DNA of 64,000 nt, taken from positions 1-64,000 of the forward strand of contig NZ_CP080531.1 of the NCBI RefSeq assembly GCF_024746835.1, written 5' to 3'. Source of the stretch: Mesorhizobium sp. AR02. GTDB taxonomy: Bacteria > Pseudomonadota > Alphaproteobacteria > Rhizobiales > Rhizobiaceae. Positions 9,695-18,496 of this stretch are shown here, one piece after another (within the stretch, counting starts at the first letter, position 1; the number at the start of each line of letters is the position of its first letter). Position numbers and translations under genes: made by a program. Below the pieces are notes generated by a model that worked only from the letters and a program-made list of their open reading frames with translations, was not told the DNA's origin and did no database searches.

Positions 9695-10957
9695 TCAGCC
9701 ATTGTAGCGCTGGAACACAAGCGAGGCGTTGGTGCCGCCAAAACCAAAGGAATTTGACAACGCCACGTCGATCTGGCGAGAGCGAGGCTTGTTCGGCACC
9801 AGGTCGATCGCGGTTTCGCGCTCGGGGTTGTCGAGGTTGATGGTCGCCGGCGCGACATTGTCCCGGATCGCGAGGATCGAAAAGATCGCTTCCGCGGCAC
9901 CCGCCGCCCCCAGCAGATGGCCGATCGACGACTTTGTCGACGACATCGAAATCTTCGAGGCGGCATTGCCGACGAGCCGCTCGACGGCGCCGAGTTCAAT
10001 CGTATCGGCCATGGTCGAGGTGCCGTGCGCGTTGATGTAGTCGACATCGGCGGGCGTCAGCTTTGCCCTGTTCAACGCCGCAGTCATGCAACGGAAAGCC
10101 CCGTCGCCATCTTCCGCGGGGGCCGTGATATGATAGGCATCGCCAGTGAGGCCGTAGCCGGTCACCTCGGCGTAGATTTTCGCCCCGCGCGCCTTGGCGT
10201 GCTCCAGTTCCTCAAGCACCACGACACCGGCGCCCTCGCCCATGACGAAGCCGTCGCGGTCACGGTCATAGGGACGCGACGCCGTCTGCGGCGTGTCATT
10301 GCGATCGGTCGACAGCGCCCGGCAGGCGGCGAAGCCGGCGATCGAGAGCCGCGTCACCGGCGCCTCGGCGCCACCGGCGACCATGACGTCGGCATCGCCC
10401 CACATGATCAGCCGGGCAGCATCGCCAATGGCGTGCGCGCCGGTCGAACAGGCCGTGACGACGGCATGGTTCGGGCCTTTCAGCCCGTGCCGGATCGAAA
10501 CCTGGCCGGAGACGAGATTGATGATCTGGCCCGGGATGAAGAAGGGGCTGATGCGGCGTGGGCCGCGTTCCTTGAGGATCATCGCGTTCTCGGCGATGCC
10601 CTCGATGCCGCCAATGCCCGAACCGATGAGCACGCCGGTGGCGCATTGCTCTTCGTGGGTCTTGGGTTCCCAGCCGGAATCCTTCAGCGCCTCATCGGCG
10701 GCGGCAATCCCGTACAGGATGAAGTCGCCGATCTTGCGCAATTCCTTCGGCTCGAGCACGGCCTCGGGATTGAAGGTGGCATTGCTGCCGTCACCACGCG
10801 GAACGACGTGGGCGATCTTGCAGGCAAGATCCTCCACCTCGAACTCGGTGATGCGCTTGGCGGCGCTGCGGCCGGTCAGAAGTTCCTTCCAGCTGTGCTC
10901 GAAGCCCATGCCGAATGGCGACAACAACCCAAGGCCCGTGACGACGACACGCCTCAT
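9695..10957 (-). CDS. fabF: Beta-ketoacyl-ACP synthase II FabF
   Basis: FabF condenses malonyl-ACP with growing acyl-ACP chains in type II fatty acid synthesis. The thiolase-fold protein (420 residues) contains the nucleophile motif TACSTGAHA, the two catalytic His motifs NAHGTSTM and KSSIGHLLGA, and the C-terminal GFGGTNAS glycine loop. It sits between acpP and mltG on the same strand, 34 bases after acpP, and encodes the partner enzyme of that carrier protein. Confidence 0.96.
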   Translation of the reverse strand: MRRVVVTGLGLLSPFGMGFEHSWKELLTGRSAAKRITEFEVEDLACKIAHVVPRGDGSNATFNPEAVLEPKELRKIGDFILYGIAAADEALKDSGWEPKTHEEQCATGVLIGSGIGGIEGIAENAMILKERGPRRISPFFIPGQIINLVSGQVSIRHGLKGPNHAVVTACSTGAHAIGDAARLIMWGDADVMVAGGAEAPVTRLSIAGFAACRALSTDRNDTPQTASRPYDRDRDGFVMGEGAGVVVLEELEHAKARGAKIYAEVTGYGLTGDAYHITAPAEDGDGAFRCMTAALNRAKLTPADVDYINAHGTSTMADTIELGAVERLVGNAASKISMSSTKSSIGHLLGAAGAAEAIFSILAIRDNVAPATINLDNPERETAIDLVPNKPRSRQIDVALSNSFGFGGTNASLVFQRYNG

Positions 10958-10991
10958 CGCAGGTCCTCCCCGGTGATGACTGCTGAAAGCG

Positions 10992-11228
10992 TCAGGCCGA
11001 AGCCTTGTCGATGTACTTAACCGCGTCGCCGACGGTCAGGATGGTCTCGGCCGCGTCGTCGGGAATCTCGACGCCGAATTCTTCTTCGAACGCCATGACG
11101 AGTTCGACCGTGTCGAGGCTGTCAGCGCCCAGATCATCGATGAAGCTCGCCTGCTCCGTCACTTTGTCGGCATCGACGCCAAGGTGCTCGATGACGATCT
11201 TCTTGACGCGCTCTGCGGTGTCACTCAT
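10992..11228 (-). CDS. acpP: Acyl carrier protein AcpP
   Basis: This is a small acidic carrier whose 4'-phosphopantetheine arm holds acyl intermediates. The 78 residues include the attachment motif [10 protein letters not shown] with the modified Ser near residue 37. The chosen ATG (MSDTAERV) matches the family N terminus; an ATG three codons upstream (11237) gives an unusual MPQ extension. A GAGG sequence precedes the start. Neighbours are fabG upstream and fabF downstream. A 7-bp dyad (TTAGCGG/CCGCTAA, 11264-11285) lies in its leader. Confidence 0.95.
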   Translation of the reverse strand: MSDTAERVKKIVIEHLGVDADKVTEQASFIDDLGADSLDTVELVMAFEEEFGVEIPDDAAETILTVGDAVKYIDKASA

Positions 11229-11263
11229 TTGGGGCATCCTCGTCTTTTGTTTGTCTGTCTTCG

Positions 11264-11285
11264 TTAGCGGGCAGAATGCCGCTAA
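11264..11285. promoter_or_regulatory. Dyad symmetry in the acpP upstream region
   Basis: TTAGCGG and CCGCTAA form a perfect 7-bp inverted repeat separated by eight bases, about 35-55 bases upstream of the acpP start. It could be a protein operator or an mRNA hairpin for this highly expressed gene. No regulator is identifiable from the sequence. Confidence 0.3.
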
Positions 11286-11427
11286 TCAAGCTGAAAGATG
11301 GTCCTGCCGGAAACGCAACGGCCACGGACCGGTTTTTGCCCGAACCGCCGGGTTGCGGGCCGCATTACACGAAAAATGGCTGAGGTCCAAGGCGAAATGG
11401 TCTCTTTTCACAGCCCCGCTGTATCCG

Positions 11428-12165
11428 TCAAATCATGGCCATGCCGCCGTTGACATGGATGGTCTGGCCGGTGACGTAGGCGGCCTCGTTGGAGGCGAGG
11501 TAGGCGACGGCGGACGCCACTTCAACACTCGTGCCCATGCGGCGCGTCGGAATCGCCGCCATGATCGCCTCTTTCTGCTTGTCGTTGAGCTTGTCGGTCA
11601 TCGCCGATTCGATGAAGCCCGGGGCAACGCAGTTGACGGTAATGTTGCGGGTGGCGATCTCCTGCGCCAGCGATTTGGAGAAGCCGATCATGCCGGCCTT
11701 GGAGGCGCAGTAGTTGGTCTGGCCGGGATTGCCGGTCACGCCGACCACCGAGGTGATGTTGATGATGCGGCCATGGCGGCGGCGCATCATCGGATGGGTG
11801 AGTTCGCGGGTCAGCCGGAAAACGGCGGTCAGATTGACTTCGAGCACTGAGTCCCAATCGGCGTCCGACATGCGCACGAACAGGCCGTCCTTGGTGATGC
11901 CGGCATTGTTGACCAGGATATCGACGCCTTCGAGCTCGGCCTCCGCCTTCTGGCCAAGCGCCTTGACCTCGTCGCGGTTCGACAGATTGGCCGGGAACAG
12001 TTTGACCCGCTCGCCGAGTTCGCCTGCCAAGGTCTCCAGTTTCTCGATGCGGGTGCCGTGCAGGCCGACGATGGCGCCTTGCGCATGCAGCACACGGGCA
12101 ATCGCTTCGCCGATGCCCCCCGATGCGCCGGTGACGAGCGCCTTGCGGCCGGTCAGTTCGAACAT
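11428..12165 (-). CDS. fabG: 3-oxoacyl-ACP reductase FabG
   Basis: FabG is an NADPH-dependent short-chain reductase that reduces 3-ketoacyl-ACP. The 245 residues show the cofactor loop TGASGGIG (about 13-20), the NNAG motif (about 87), the catalytic Ser in ITSVVG (about 139) and the YCASK motif (about 152). The ending VNGGMAMI is typical of FabG. It lies between fabD and acpP, separated from acpP by about 200 bases that probably hold a separate acpP promoter. Confidence 0.96.
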   Translation of the reverse strand: MFELTGRKALVTGASGGIGEAIARVLHAQGAIVGLHGTRIEKLETLAGELGERVKLFPANLSNRDEVKALGQKAEAELEGVDILVNNAGITKDGLFVRMSDADWDSVLEVNLTAVFRLTRELTHPMMRRRHGRIINITSVVGVTGNPGQTNYCASKAGMIGFSKSLAQEIATRNITVNCVAPGFIESAMTDKLNDKQKEAIMAAIPTRRMGTSVEVASAVAYLASNEAAYVTGQTIHVNGGMAMI

Positions 12166-12225
12166 TTTTTGTCTCCTGATCTGAGAGAACAGCCTTCACA
12201 CGGAAGGGGTCAAATCGCCAGTGGA

Positions 12226-13173
12226 TTATGCAAGCGCGGCCAGCGCCGCCTCGACATCGGCCGGCGTGCCGACGGCTGATGTGGCGATGTCGCGGTTGAT
12301 GCGCCGTGCCAGGCCCGACAGCACCTTGCCGGCGCCGATCTCATAAAGCGTGGTGACGCCGTTGGCGCCGAACCATTCCACCGTTTCGCGCCAGCGCACA
12401 CGGCCGGTAATCTGCTCGACCAGGCGCCGCGCGATCTCGTCGGGATCACTGGTCGGGGTCACGGTGACGTTGGACAGCACGGGTACCGCCGGCGCATGCT
12501 TCGTTACCCCGGCGAGCGCGTCGCGCATGACATTGGCCGCCGGCGCCATCAGCGCCGAATGGAAGGGCGCCGAGACCTGCAGCATCAGCGCCCGCTTGGC
12601 GCCCTTTTCGGTGCACAGTTTGGCCGCCAGCTCGACCGCGGCCTTGGCGCCGGAAATCACCAGTTGGCCGCCGCCATTGTCGTTGGCGATCTGGCAGACC
12701 TTGCCGGCCCCTTGCGCGGCCTCGGCGCAAGCGGCTTCGACATCTACCTGTTCCAGTCCGATGATCGCAGCCATCGCGCCCTCGCCCGCCGGCACCGCTG
12801 CCTGCATGGCGTTGCCGCGGATGCGCAGCAGACGGGCGGCATCGGCAACGGAAACAAACCCTGCGGCGGCAAGGGCTGAATATTCGCCCAGCGAATGGCC
12901 GGCGACATAGGCGACCTTGTCCTTCAGCGAGAAACCGCGCGCTTCCAGCGCCCTGATCGCCGCCAGCGAAACCGCCATCAGCGCCGGCTGCGCGTTGGCC
13001 GTCAGCGTCAAGGTCTCTTCCGGACCTTCCCAGATCAGCTTTGACAGGTTTTCGCCGAGCGCGTCGTCGACTTCCTGGAAGATCCTGCGCGCCTCGGGAA
13101 AGGCATCGGCGAGATCCTTGCCCATGCCGACAGCCTGGCTGCCTTGTCCCGGAAAGGTGAATGCAATGGCCAT
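12226..13173 (-). CDS. fabD: Malonyl-CoA-ACP transacylase FabD
   Basis: FabD moves the malonyl group from CoA to ACP, supplying FabF and other condensing enzymes. The 315-residue protein begins MAIAFTFPGQGSQ, carries the catalytic Ser in GHSLGEYSA (about 92) and the conserved His segment SAPFHSALM (about 200). The frame is open 26 codons further upstream, but the ATG at 13173 matches the family start. It is the first gene of the minus-strand fab cluster and is divergent from the phosphoglycerol transferase gene. Confidence 0.95.
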   Translation of the reverse strand: MAIAFTFPGQGSQAVGMGKDLADAFPEARRIFQEVDDALGENLSKLIWEGPEETLTLTANAQPALMAVSLAAIRALEARGFSLKDKVAYVAGHSLGEYSALAAAGFVSVADAARLLRIRGNAMQAAVPAGEGAMAAIIGLEQVDVEAACAEAAQGAGKVCQIANDNGGGQLVISGAKAAVELAAKLCTEKGAKRALMLQVSAPFHSALMAPAANVMRDALAGVTKHAPAVPVLSNVTVTPTSDPDEIARRLVEQITGRVRWRETVEWFGANGVTTLYEIGAGKVLSGLARRINRDIATSAVGTPADVEAALAALA

Positions 13174-13452
13174 GCGAGGGCTCTCCAAGACTGGTTTTAC
13201 TTGTCTGATAACACGAATTTTCCCTGCCTGTGGCGCAAGGCAGGCCGCCAAGTCAAGCCCGGTTCAGCCCAGCCCCAAGTCGGAACCATGCGCCGAGTGC
13301 CTGTTTCGAAAGGGCTTTTTGGCGATCACACCTGATGAAAACCGCTCACGAATCGTTTGCTGGCTCTTCTTATTTCCGCCACAGGCGCTAGCTTTGCGTG
13401 ACAATTTTATGACAACCGAGTGACTTGGGTTGTCGCTGGGTGGGAAGTTAAA

Positions 13453-15381
13453 GTGGCAAAGAGTTCGAAACGCGCCAGCAAAGCTGCGCCTCAATTCCTG
13501 GAAGACGATCCGTCCACCGGCTATCTGCCGGGCCGGAGATGGCCGGTCGTCCGTTATGGGCTGATCAGCCTGGCGATCTCCGCCATCCTGGTGTTTGCCA
13601 TCGAATTGATCGTGCGCGGTGACGTTGCCGGTACCGCTTCCTTCTTCCTGCAGCCGCTCAAGCCGGGCTGGACGACCATCGTCGTGTTCGCGCTGATCCT
13701 CATCGGTCTCGATGCCGTGCTCGGCCGCAGCCACCAGAGCCTGATGATCGTCGCGCCTTTGACCTTGTCGCTGGCCTTTGTCGGCCATCAGAAATCGCAC
13801 TATCTCGGCGATCCTCTCTACCCGACGGATTTCCTCTACTCCCGCCAGATCTTCGCCCTGTTGCCGCTCCTGGTGCGTGACCGGCCGATGACCGCGCTCG
13901 CCATGGTCGTCGGCATCGTCGCCGGCCTGTCGCTGCTCGTCTATGGCTGGCGGCTGTGGCGCCGCAAGGTTCCCGCGCTCAGCCACAAGGGCCGCCTTGC
14001 CCGGCTGACGCTGGCGGTGCCGCTGCTCGCCTTCTTCGTCTCGATCATGGACTACGCCACCTTCTCCTGGACCAGGGACCGGCTGCAGATCATCCCGATC
14101 ATGTGGGACCAGAAGGAAAACTACGCCTCGAACGGCTTTGCCCTCGCCTTCGCGCTCAACGTGCCGATGGCGCATGTTTCGGCACCGCCGGGCTATACGG
14201 ACAAGGCGATCGCGGCGATCGAACGGCCGCAGATGACGGCCTCGGTGCCCGATGAAAAGCCAGACATCATCGTCGTCATGAGCGAATCCTTCTGGGATCC
14301 GACCAAGCTGCCCGGCGTCACCATCACGCCGGATCCCATTCCCACCGTGCGGGCGTTGCGTTCCGGTTCGATGTTCTCGCCTGAATTCGGCGGCATGACC
14401 GCAAACATCGAATTCGAGGCGCTGACCGGTTTTTCCAACGCCTTCCTGCCGGCCGGCAGCATCCCCTACCAGCAATATGTGCGCACGCCGACGCCTTCGA
14501 TGGCGACCTTCCTCAAGAGCGAGGGCTACCGGGCGCGCGCCATCCATCCAGGCACCAACTGGTTCTGGAACCGTGGCGCGGTTTATGCCGATTTCGGCTT
14601 CAACGATTTCAAGTCGGAAGAGACGCTGCCGCCGATGGAAAAGCGCGGACCGCTGGCATCGGATGCGGCGATGACGGACGAGATCATCCGCGAAGCCGAC
14701 GCCAGCGACGACCCGGTGTTCTTCTTCGCGGTCAGCCTGCAGAACCATGGCCCCTATGAACCGAACCGCTACGACAACCCGACCCATGCGGTGCAGGCGC
14801 CGATCAGCCAGTGGGCGCGCGACTCGCTGCTGAGCTACGCGGAGGGTTCAGCCGACGCGGACCGCGGCCTTGAACGGCTGATCGAATGGGCCAAGAAGCG
14901 CGAGCGGCCGACGATTGTCGCCTTCTTCGGCGACCATCTGCCGCCGCTGGGGCCGGTCTATGTCGAGACGGGTTTCCTGAAGGACAACGTCGCGCCGCGC
15001 AAGGAGCCGACACCGCAAGCCGCCCGTGAACATCACGAGACACCGCTGATCATCTGGTCGAACCGCTCCGGTCCGGTCAAGGACCTCGGCACGGTGAGCC
15101 CGGCCTTCCTGCCCTATCATATCCTCACCGCCGCCGGCATCACCCATCCCTATTATACGGGCTTTCTGGGCGAGATGCGGGAACGCTACCGCGTCGTCGA
15201 CCGCAATCTGCTGCTGACCCCGGCTGGCCAAGCTACGCCCGATTGGTCGCGTCAGAAGGATATCGACCCGGCGATCCGCGATTTCCGGCTTATCCAGTAC
15301 GACATGATGTTCGGCAAACGCCAAGCCGCGCCCGACTTCTTCCCTGAGACGGTCGACAAGGTTGTCGCCCATACGAGTTGA
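13453..15381 (+). CDS. LTA synthase-like sulfatase-family phosphoglycerol transferase
   Basis: This is a membrane-anchored alkaline-phosphatase-superfamily enzyme. The N-terminal third has about four or five hydrophobic helices (roughly residues 35-200). A periplasmic sulfatase domain follows (about 255-540) with the metal/nucleophile segment VVMSESFWDPT, a GGMTANIEFEALTG block and the FFGDHLPPLG metal site. Relatives transfer phosphoglycerol from phosphatidylglycerol, in Gram-negatives usually to periplasmic glucans. The GTG at 13453 follows a GGGAAG sequence; a GTG at 13420 would add 11 residues. The substrate is not shown by the sequence; decoration of cyclic beta-glucan is my inference. 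It ends 46 bases from a convergent gene. Confidence 0.82.
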   Translation: MAKSSKRASKAAPQFLEDDPSTGYLPGRRWPVVRYGLISLAISAILVFAIELIVRGDVAGTASFFLQPLKPGWTTIVVFALILIGLDAVLGRSHQSLMIVAPLTLSLAFVGHQKSHYLGDPLYPTDFLYSRQIFALLPLLVRDRPMTALAMVVGIVAGLSLLVYGWRLWRRKVPALSHKGRLARLTLAVPLLAFFVSIMDYATFSWTRDRLQIIPIMWDQKENYASNGFALAFALNVPMAHVSAPPGYTDKAIAAIERPQMTASVPDEKPDIIVVMSESFWDPTKLPGVTITPDPIPTVRALRSGSMFSPEFGGMTANIEFEALTGFSNAFLPAGSIPYQQYVRTPTPSMATFLKSEGYRARAIHPGTNWFWNRGAVYADFGFNDFKSEETLPPMEKRGPLASDAAMTDEIIREADASDDPVFFFAVSLQNHGPYEPNRYDNPTHAVQAPISQWARDSLLSYAEGSADADRGLERLIEWAKKRERPTIVAFFGDHLPPLGPVYVETGFLKDNVAPRKEPTPQAAREHHETPLIIWSNRSGPVKDLGTVSPAFLPYHILTAAGITHPYYTGFLGEMRERYRVVDRNLLLTPAGQATPDWSRQKDIDPAIRDFRLIQYDMMFGKRQAAPDFFPETVDKVVAHTS

Positions 15382-15427
15382 AGGGGTTCCGATCCCTTCA
15401 GATGTAGCGGCCTCTTGAGTTGAGCGC

Positions 15428-17065
15428 TCAATTCGTCAATTGCAGCTTCGAGAACTTGTTGGCGATTTGCTGGAAAACGTTCGGCAGTTTTGCCGGATCG
15501 TTGACGGCATAGTAGCCGCTCGGGTCGGAAGCGCAGGCGCTGTAGAGCGTGCGGTTGGCGGCGGTGTCGGACTGCAGCACCATTGTGTAGATCTGCACGC
15601 CCTCGTTCTTCAACTGCGTGCACACGCTCTTGGTCCAGCCGTCGACATTGCGCGCCGCCGTCGTCTGGTTGTCCGACCCGAAGCGGCCACCCGCCAGGTA
15701 GCCATAGGACGTATAGTCGGACTTGGTCGGCTGATTGCTGGCGCCATAGACGACATTCTCGCCATCGGTAAGCAGCATGACGATCTTGCTGACGCCTGGC
15801 GTCTTGAATGGCACCCCGTCGGTATAGGGCGCGCCGGGCGACAGCACCCGCATGCCCCACGACAGACCCTCCGAGACGTTGGTGCCGGAACCATTCCACT
15901 CCGTCATTTGGCTCGCCGCCTTGCGCAATTTGTCGAAATCGTCGGTCAGGGGGACGACAGGGGTCGGGCAGGAGCGGTTGGGGCCAACGGTGATGGCGCT
16001 GCCGGTCTCGGTGACGATCTTGTTCGTCGACGCGACATATTTGGCGACCTTTTCCAGGTCCGCGCCCAACAGTGCGTCGACCACGCTGCCAAGCAGGCCG
16101 CTGAGGTCGATGCCCAGTATGTTGACGCCCGGCTCGGCGAGTTTGACCTTGTCGATGGTGTCGTCGAGATACGAATTGTTGTAGCCGGTCGCCGAGTTGC
16201 CATAGGAGCCTGACGGCTTGGTGGCCGGCGCCGGATCGTCGGGAGCGAAATAAGGCACGAACAGCGTGTCGGGTTTGTTCGGATCCGGCGGCGTATCAGA
16301 AATGTTGTAGGCACCGGGGCGAGCCTCGACGCAGCCTTTCCATCCGGTATCTTTCCATCCGCCCTTCAGCCCCAATTGCTTGAACAGCGCCATATGGTTC
16401 GGCCGCTTGCCATTGATGACGGGGAAATTGATGCCGTTGGTGAAGGACTTGCCGTCCATGTCGATCCAGGACGGGTCGAACCCGTCGCCATTGACATTGA
16501 CCGCCGTGACGAAGGGAACCAGCGAGGCCCGCACCTGGCGCGTCGGCGATTTTGTCGCCTCGAGCGTGTCCAGCAGTGACTTCGTCGCCGTTCTCAACGC
16601 CGTCATGCGGGCGCCGGCCATCGAGCCGGTATTGTCCAGCACCAGCACGACTTCGAGCTGATTGTTCGATTCGACAGCCGAGGTATCGACGACGATGTGT
16701 TTGTTCTGGCCGAACAGGAAGGCAAAGTTCAAATTGACGTCCGCCGAGGCGACAGCTTTCGTCTTGATGTAGTTGACACCTTTGTCGACGGTCAGCGTCG
16801 CCTGCGCGTTGGCGAGTTCGCCATGCCCGGCGATGTTGGCCTGAAAATAGCGATCGAACGCGTCGGTGCGGGTGATGTCGAGATCGCCGAGATGCGAGGA
16901 GGCAAGATTTGCCGCGTCGAGCGCATTCTGCAGGTTGCTCTTGGCGCGCATGATGGTGGACACGTCGACCGCAAAGGCCACCGCCGAGAGGATGGCCGGC
17001 AGGCCGAGCCCCATCAGAAGCGCAAAATTGCCGCTCTTCGAGCGCCAGAATCTGTTGAGAAGCAT
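15428..17065 (-). CDS. TadE/TadG-like protein with von Willebrand factor A domain
   Basis: This is a predicted envelope protein of the Flp-pilus TadG type. It has a positively charged N terminus with the SGNFALL motif, a membrane helix (about residues 14-37) and the TadE/G-like segment. A vWA domain follows with a MIDAS motif DNTGSM (about 130) and a long region ending in another vWA strand (LLTDGENVVYG, about 460). The ATG at 17065 is preceded by GGGGGG; longer upstream reading adds 82 codons without family features. No other tad genes are nearby, so it is an orphan. A role in surface adhesion is inference. Confidence 0.8.
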   Translation of the reverse strand: MLLNRFWRSKSGNFALLMGLGLPAILSAVAFAVDVSTIMRAKSNLQNALDAANLASSHLGDLDITRTDAFDRYFQANIAGHGELANAQATLTVDKGVNYIKTKAVASADVNLNFAFLFGQNKHIVVDTSAVESNNQLEVVLVLDNTGSMAGARMTALRTATKSLLDTLEATKSPTRQVRASLVPFVTAVNVNGDGFDPSWIDMDGKSFTNGINFPVINGKRPNHMALFKQLGLKGGWKDTGWKGCVEARPGAYNISDTPPDPNKPDTLFVPYFAPDDPAPATKPSGSYGNSATGYNNSYLDDTIDKVKLAEPGVNILGIDLSGLLGSVVDALLGADLEKVAKYVASTNKIVTETGSAITVGPNRSCPTPVVPLTDDFDKLRKAASQMTEWNGSGTNVSEGLSWGMRVLSPGAPYTDGVPFKTPGVSKIVMLLTDGENVVYGASNQPTKSDYTSYGYLAGGRFGSDNQTTAARNVDGWTKSVCTQLKNEGVQIYTMVLQSDTAANRTLYSACASDPSGYYAVNDPAKLPNVFQQIANKFSKLQLTN

Positions 17066-17274
17066 CCTTACCCCCCGGAAATGCTTACCGCTTGATCTGC
17101 GCGGTTGCCCGGGCTTTTGCGCCTTCCATGATGAATCGACCGTTGACGGCAAGGGCTCAACCCTGCACAACCTGACATTGTGGTTAAGGGCCGGTTGCCG
17201 GGAAATCGCCAGACCGTAACCGGCGCTACCGCCTGATTTCCGGCGCCCTGCGACATCGGCGACGCCGCTTGCCC

Positions 17275-17302
17275 TTGCCTTATCAGTGGATTGCTGTATA
17301 GA
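17275..17302 (+). promoter_or_regulatory. Candidate sigma-70 promoter of rpsF-rpsR
   Basis: TTGCCT (17275-17280) and TATAGA (17297-17302) are separated by 16 bases, close to the rhizobial housekeeping consensus. Transcription would begin near 17309, leaving a leader of about 220 nt before rpsF, consistent with leader-mediated control of a ribosomal protein operon. Confidence 0.45.
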
Positions 17303-17440
17303 CGCCGCCAATCTGCCGGTCCCAGCTGGGGGCTGAACGGAGGGCCGGAGGCTTTATCAAAAGCCTTCGCGTGAAGCCAGAAGTGCTTCCGCCTCCCGTG
17401 TCTCCGCTCTCGACCGTCTCGTCATGCTCCTTTCTTCCCC

Positions 17441-17520
17441 GTGCCTTTCGAGGTCTGCGGGTCAGAGAAGTTGCAGAGGCTTTTGCCGCCGGGAACCGGG
17501 AGAGAAACGAAGAAAGGCAC
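17441..17520 (+). promoter_or_regulatory. Structured rpsF leader sequestering a purine-rich segment
   Basis: GTGCCTTTC (17441-17449) is perfectly complementary to GAAAGGCAC (17512-17520), enclosing 62 bases. The 3' arm contains AAAGG, the best ribosome-binding candidate ahead of the ATG at 17530. The inner loop contains a second C/G-rich hairpin (CCGCCGGGAACCGG region). In several bacteria the S6:S18 complex binds its own mRNA leader; this element is in the right place for such feedback, but I cannot confirm the consensus. Confidence 0.35.
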
Positions 17521-17529
17521 TGAACCATA

Positions 17530-18033
17530 ATGGCTCTTTACGAACATGTGTTTCTTGCCCGGCAGGACCTCTCGCAGCAGCAGGTCGATGCGCTTGTCGA
17601 ACAGTACAAGGGTGTCATCTCCGCGAATGGCGGGTCCGTCGGCCGGGTCGAGAACTGGGGACTGAAGTCCCTCACCTACCGGGTCAACAAGAACCGGAAG
17701 GCATACTACACGCTCATGGACCTCAACTGCCCGCCGGCAGCGCTCAACGAGATGGAGCGCCAGATGGGTCTGTCCGAGGACGTCCTGCGTTTCCTGACCA
17801 TCAAGGTCGAGGCGCATGAGGAAGGTCCTTCGGCCATGATGCAGAAGCGCGAAGAACGCTCCGAGCGCGGCAGCTTCGGCGACCGCGACCGCGGCGATCG
17901 TGGCCCGCGTTCGTTCGGCGACCGTGATCGCGGCGACCGTGGCGATCGTCCGCCGCGCAGCTTCGGTGGCGACGCCGGTGGCGATCGTGGTCCGCGCCGT
18001 CCGCGCGAAGGCTTTGAAGGGGGTGCAGAATAA
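17530..18033 (+). CDS. rpsF: 30S ribosomal protein S6
   Basis: S6 binds the central domain of 16S rRNA together with S18. The core (about residues 1-97) begins [15 protein letters not shown] and contains the [11 protein letters not shown] strand. The protein is 167 residues, longer than E. coli S6 without its glutamates, because of a C-terminal tail (about 105-167). That tail is rich in Arg, Asp and Gly, with repeats of RDRGDRG and PRSFG. Such RGD-rich tails are seen in rhizobial S6. Its stop overlaps the rpsR ATG by one base, so translation of the two is coupled. Confidence 0.96.
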   Translation: MALYEHVFLARQDLSQQQVDALVEQYKGVISANGGSVGRVENWGLKSLTYRVNKNRKAYYTLMDLNCPPAALNEMERQMGLSEDVLRFLTIKVEAHEEGPSAMMQKREERSERGSFGDRDRGDRGPRSFGDRDRGDRGDRPPRSFGGDAGGDRGPRRPREGFEGGAE

Positions 18034-18281
18034 TGGTCGACATCAACCAGATCCCGACCCGGCGCCCGTTCCATCGTCGCCGCAAGACCTGCCCGTTCTC
18101 CGGCGCCAACGCGCCCAAGATCGACTACAAGGACGTGCGTCTGCTGCAGCGCTACATTTCCGAGCGCGGCAAGATCGTGCCGTCGCGCATCACCGCCGTC
18201 AGCCAGAAGAAGCAGCGTGAACTCGCCAAGGCGATCAAGCGCGCCCGCTTCCTCGGCCTGCTGCCCTACGTGGTCCGCTAA
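18033..18281 (+). CDS. rpsR: 30S ribosomal protein S18
   Basis: S18 is a small basic 30S protein that forms a heterodimer with S6. The 82 residues contain the RRKTCPFSG segment and the core motif [19 protein letters not shown] in two parts, then [21 protein letters not shown] and the LLPYV ending. Length and sequence are typical. It overlaps rpsF by one base. A very stable hairpin follows eight bases after the stop and may end or stabilise the rpsF-rpsR message. Confidence 0.97.
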   Translation: MVDINQIPTRRPFHRRRKTCPFSGANAPKIDYKDVRLLQRYISERGKIVPSRITAVSQKKQRELAKAIKRARFLGLLPYVVR

Positions 18282-18288
18282 TTCTCTC

Positions 18289-18312
18289 GAACGGGCGGTT
18301 CGCCGCCCGTTC
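18289..18312 (+). terminator. UUCG-tetraloop hairpin after rpsR
   Basis: GAACGGGCGG (18289-18298) pairs perfectly with CCGCCCGTTC (18303-18312) around a TTCG loop, a 10-bp stem capped by an exceptionally stable tetraloop. Only a short CTTTC follows, so it may act as a weak terminator, a 3'-end protector or a processing barrier between rpsR and rplI. Confidence 0.45.
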
Positions 18313-18496
18313 CTTTCGCCGGCCATGACGGGCATGACCGGTTCAGCCACCAAATCCCGAGTTGAGGTCAAGGCCTCTAACTGCCGCGACAGGCAGGACA
18401 GCGACACCGGCGGCAACGCCTTTTGCTTCCTGACCTGTTCCAGAGAATTCGGCGCCTGCCTTAATAGACGGACGCCCAGCCCAAAGGAACAAAACC

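Larger units (their letters stand above)
17066..17529. other. Divergent intergenic region between tadG-like gene and rpsF
   Basis: This 464-base gap holds no convincing gene. Its right part carries a sigma-70-like promoter (17275-17302) and a structured leader for rpsF (17441-17520). I see no clear promoter for the tadG-like gene on the minus strand. Confidence 0.5.

Noticed and set aside
13264..14787. A 507-codon open frame antisense to the phosphoglycerol transferase gene
   Set aside because: The product is His/Arg/Gln-rich without domains, while the forward frame has clear sulfatase motifs.
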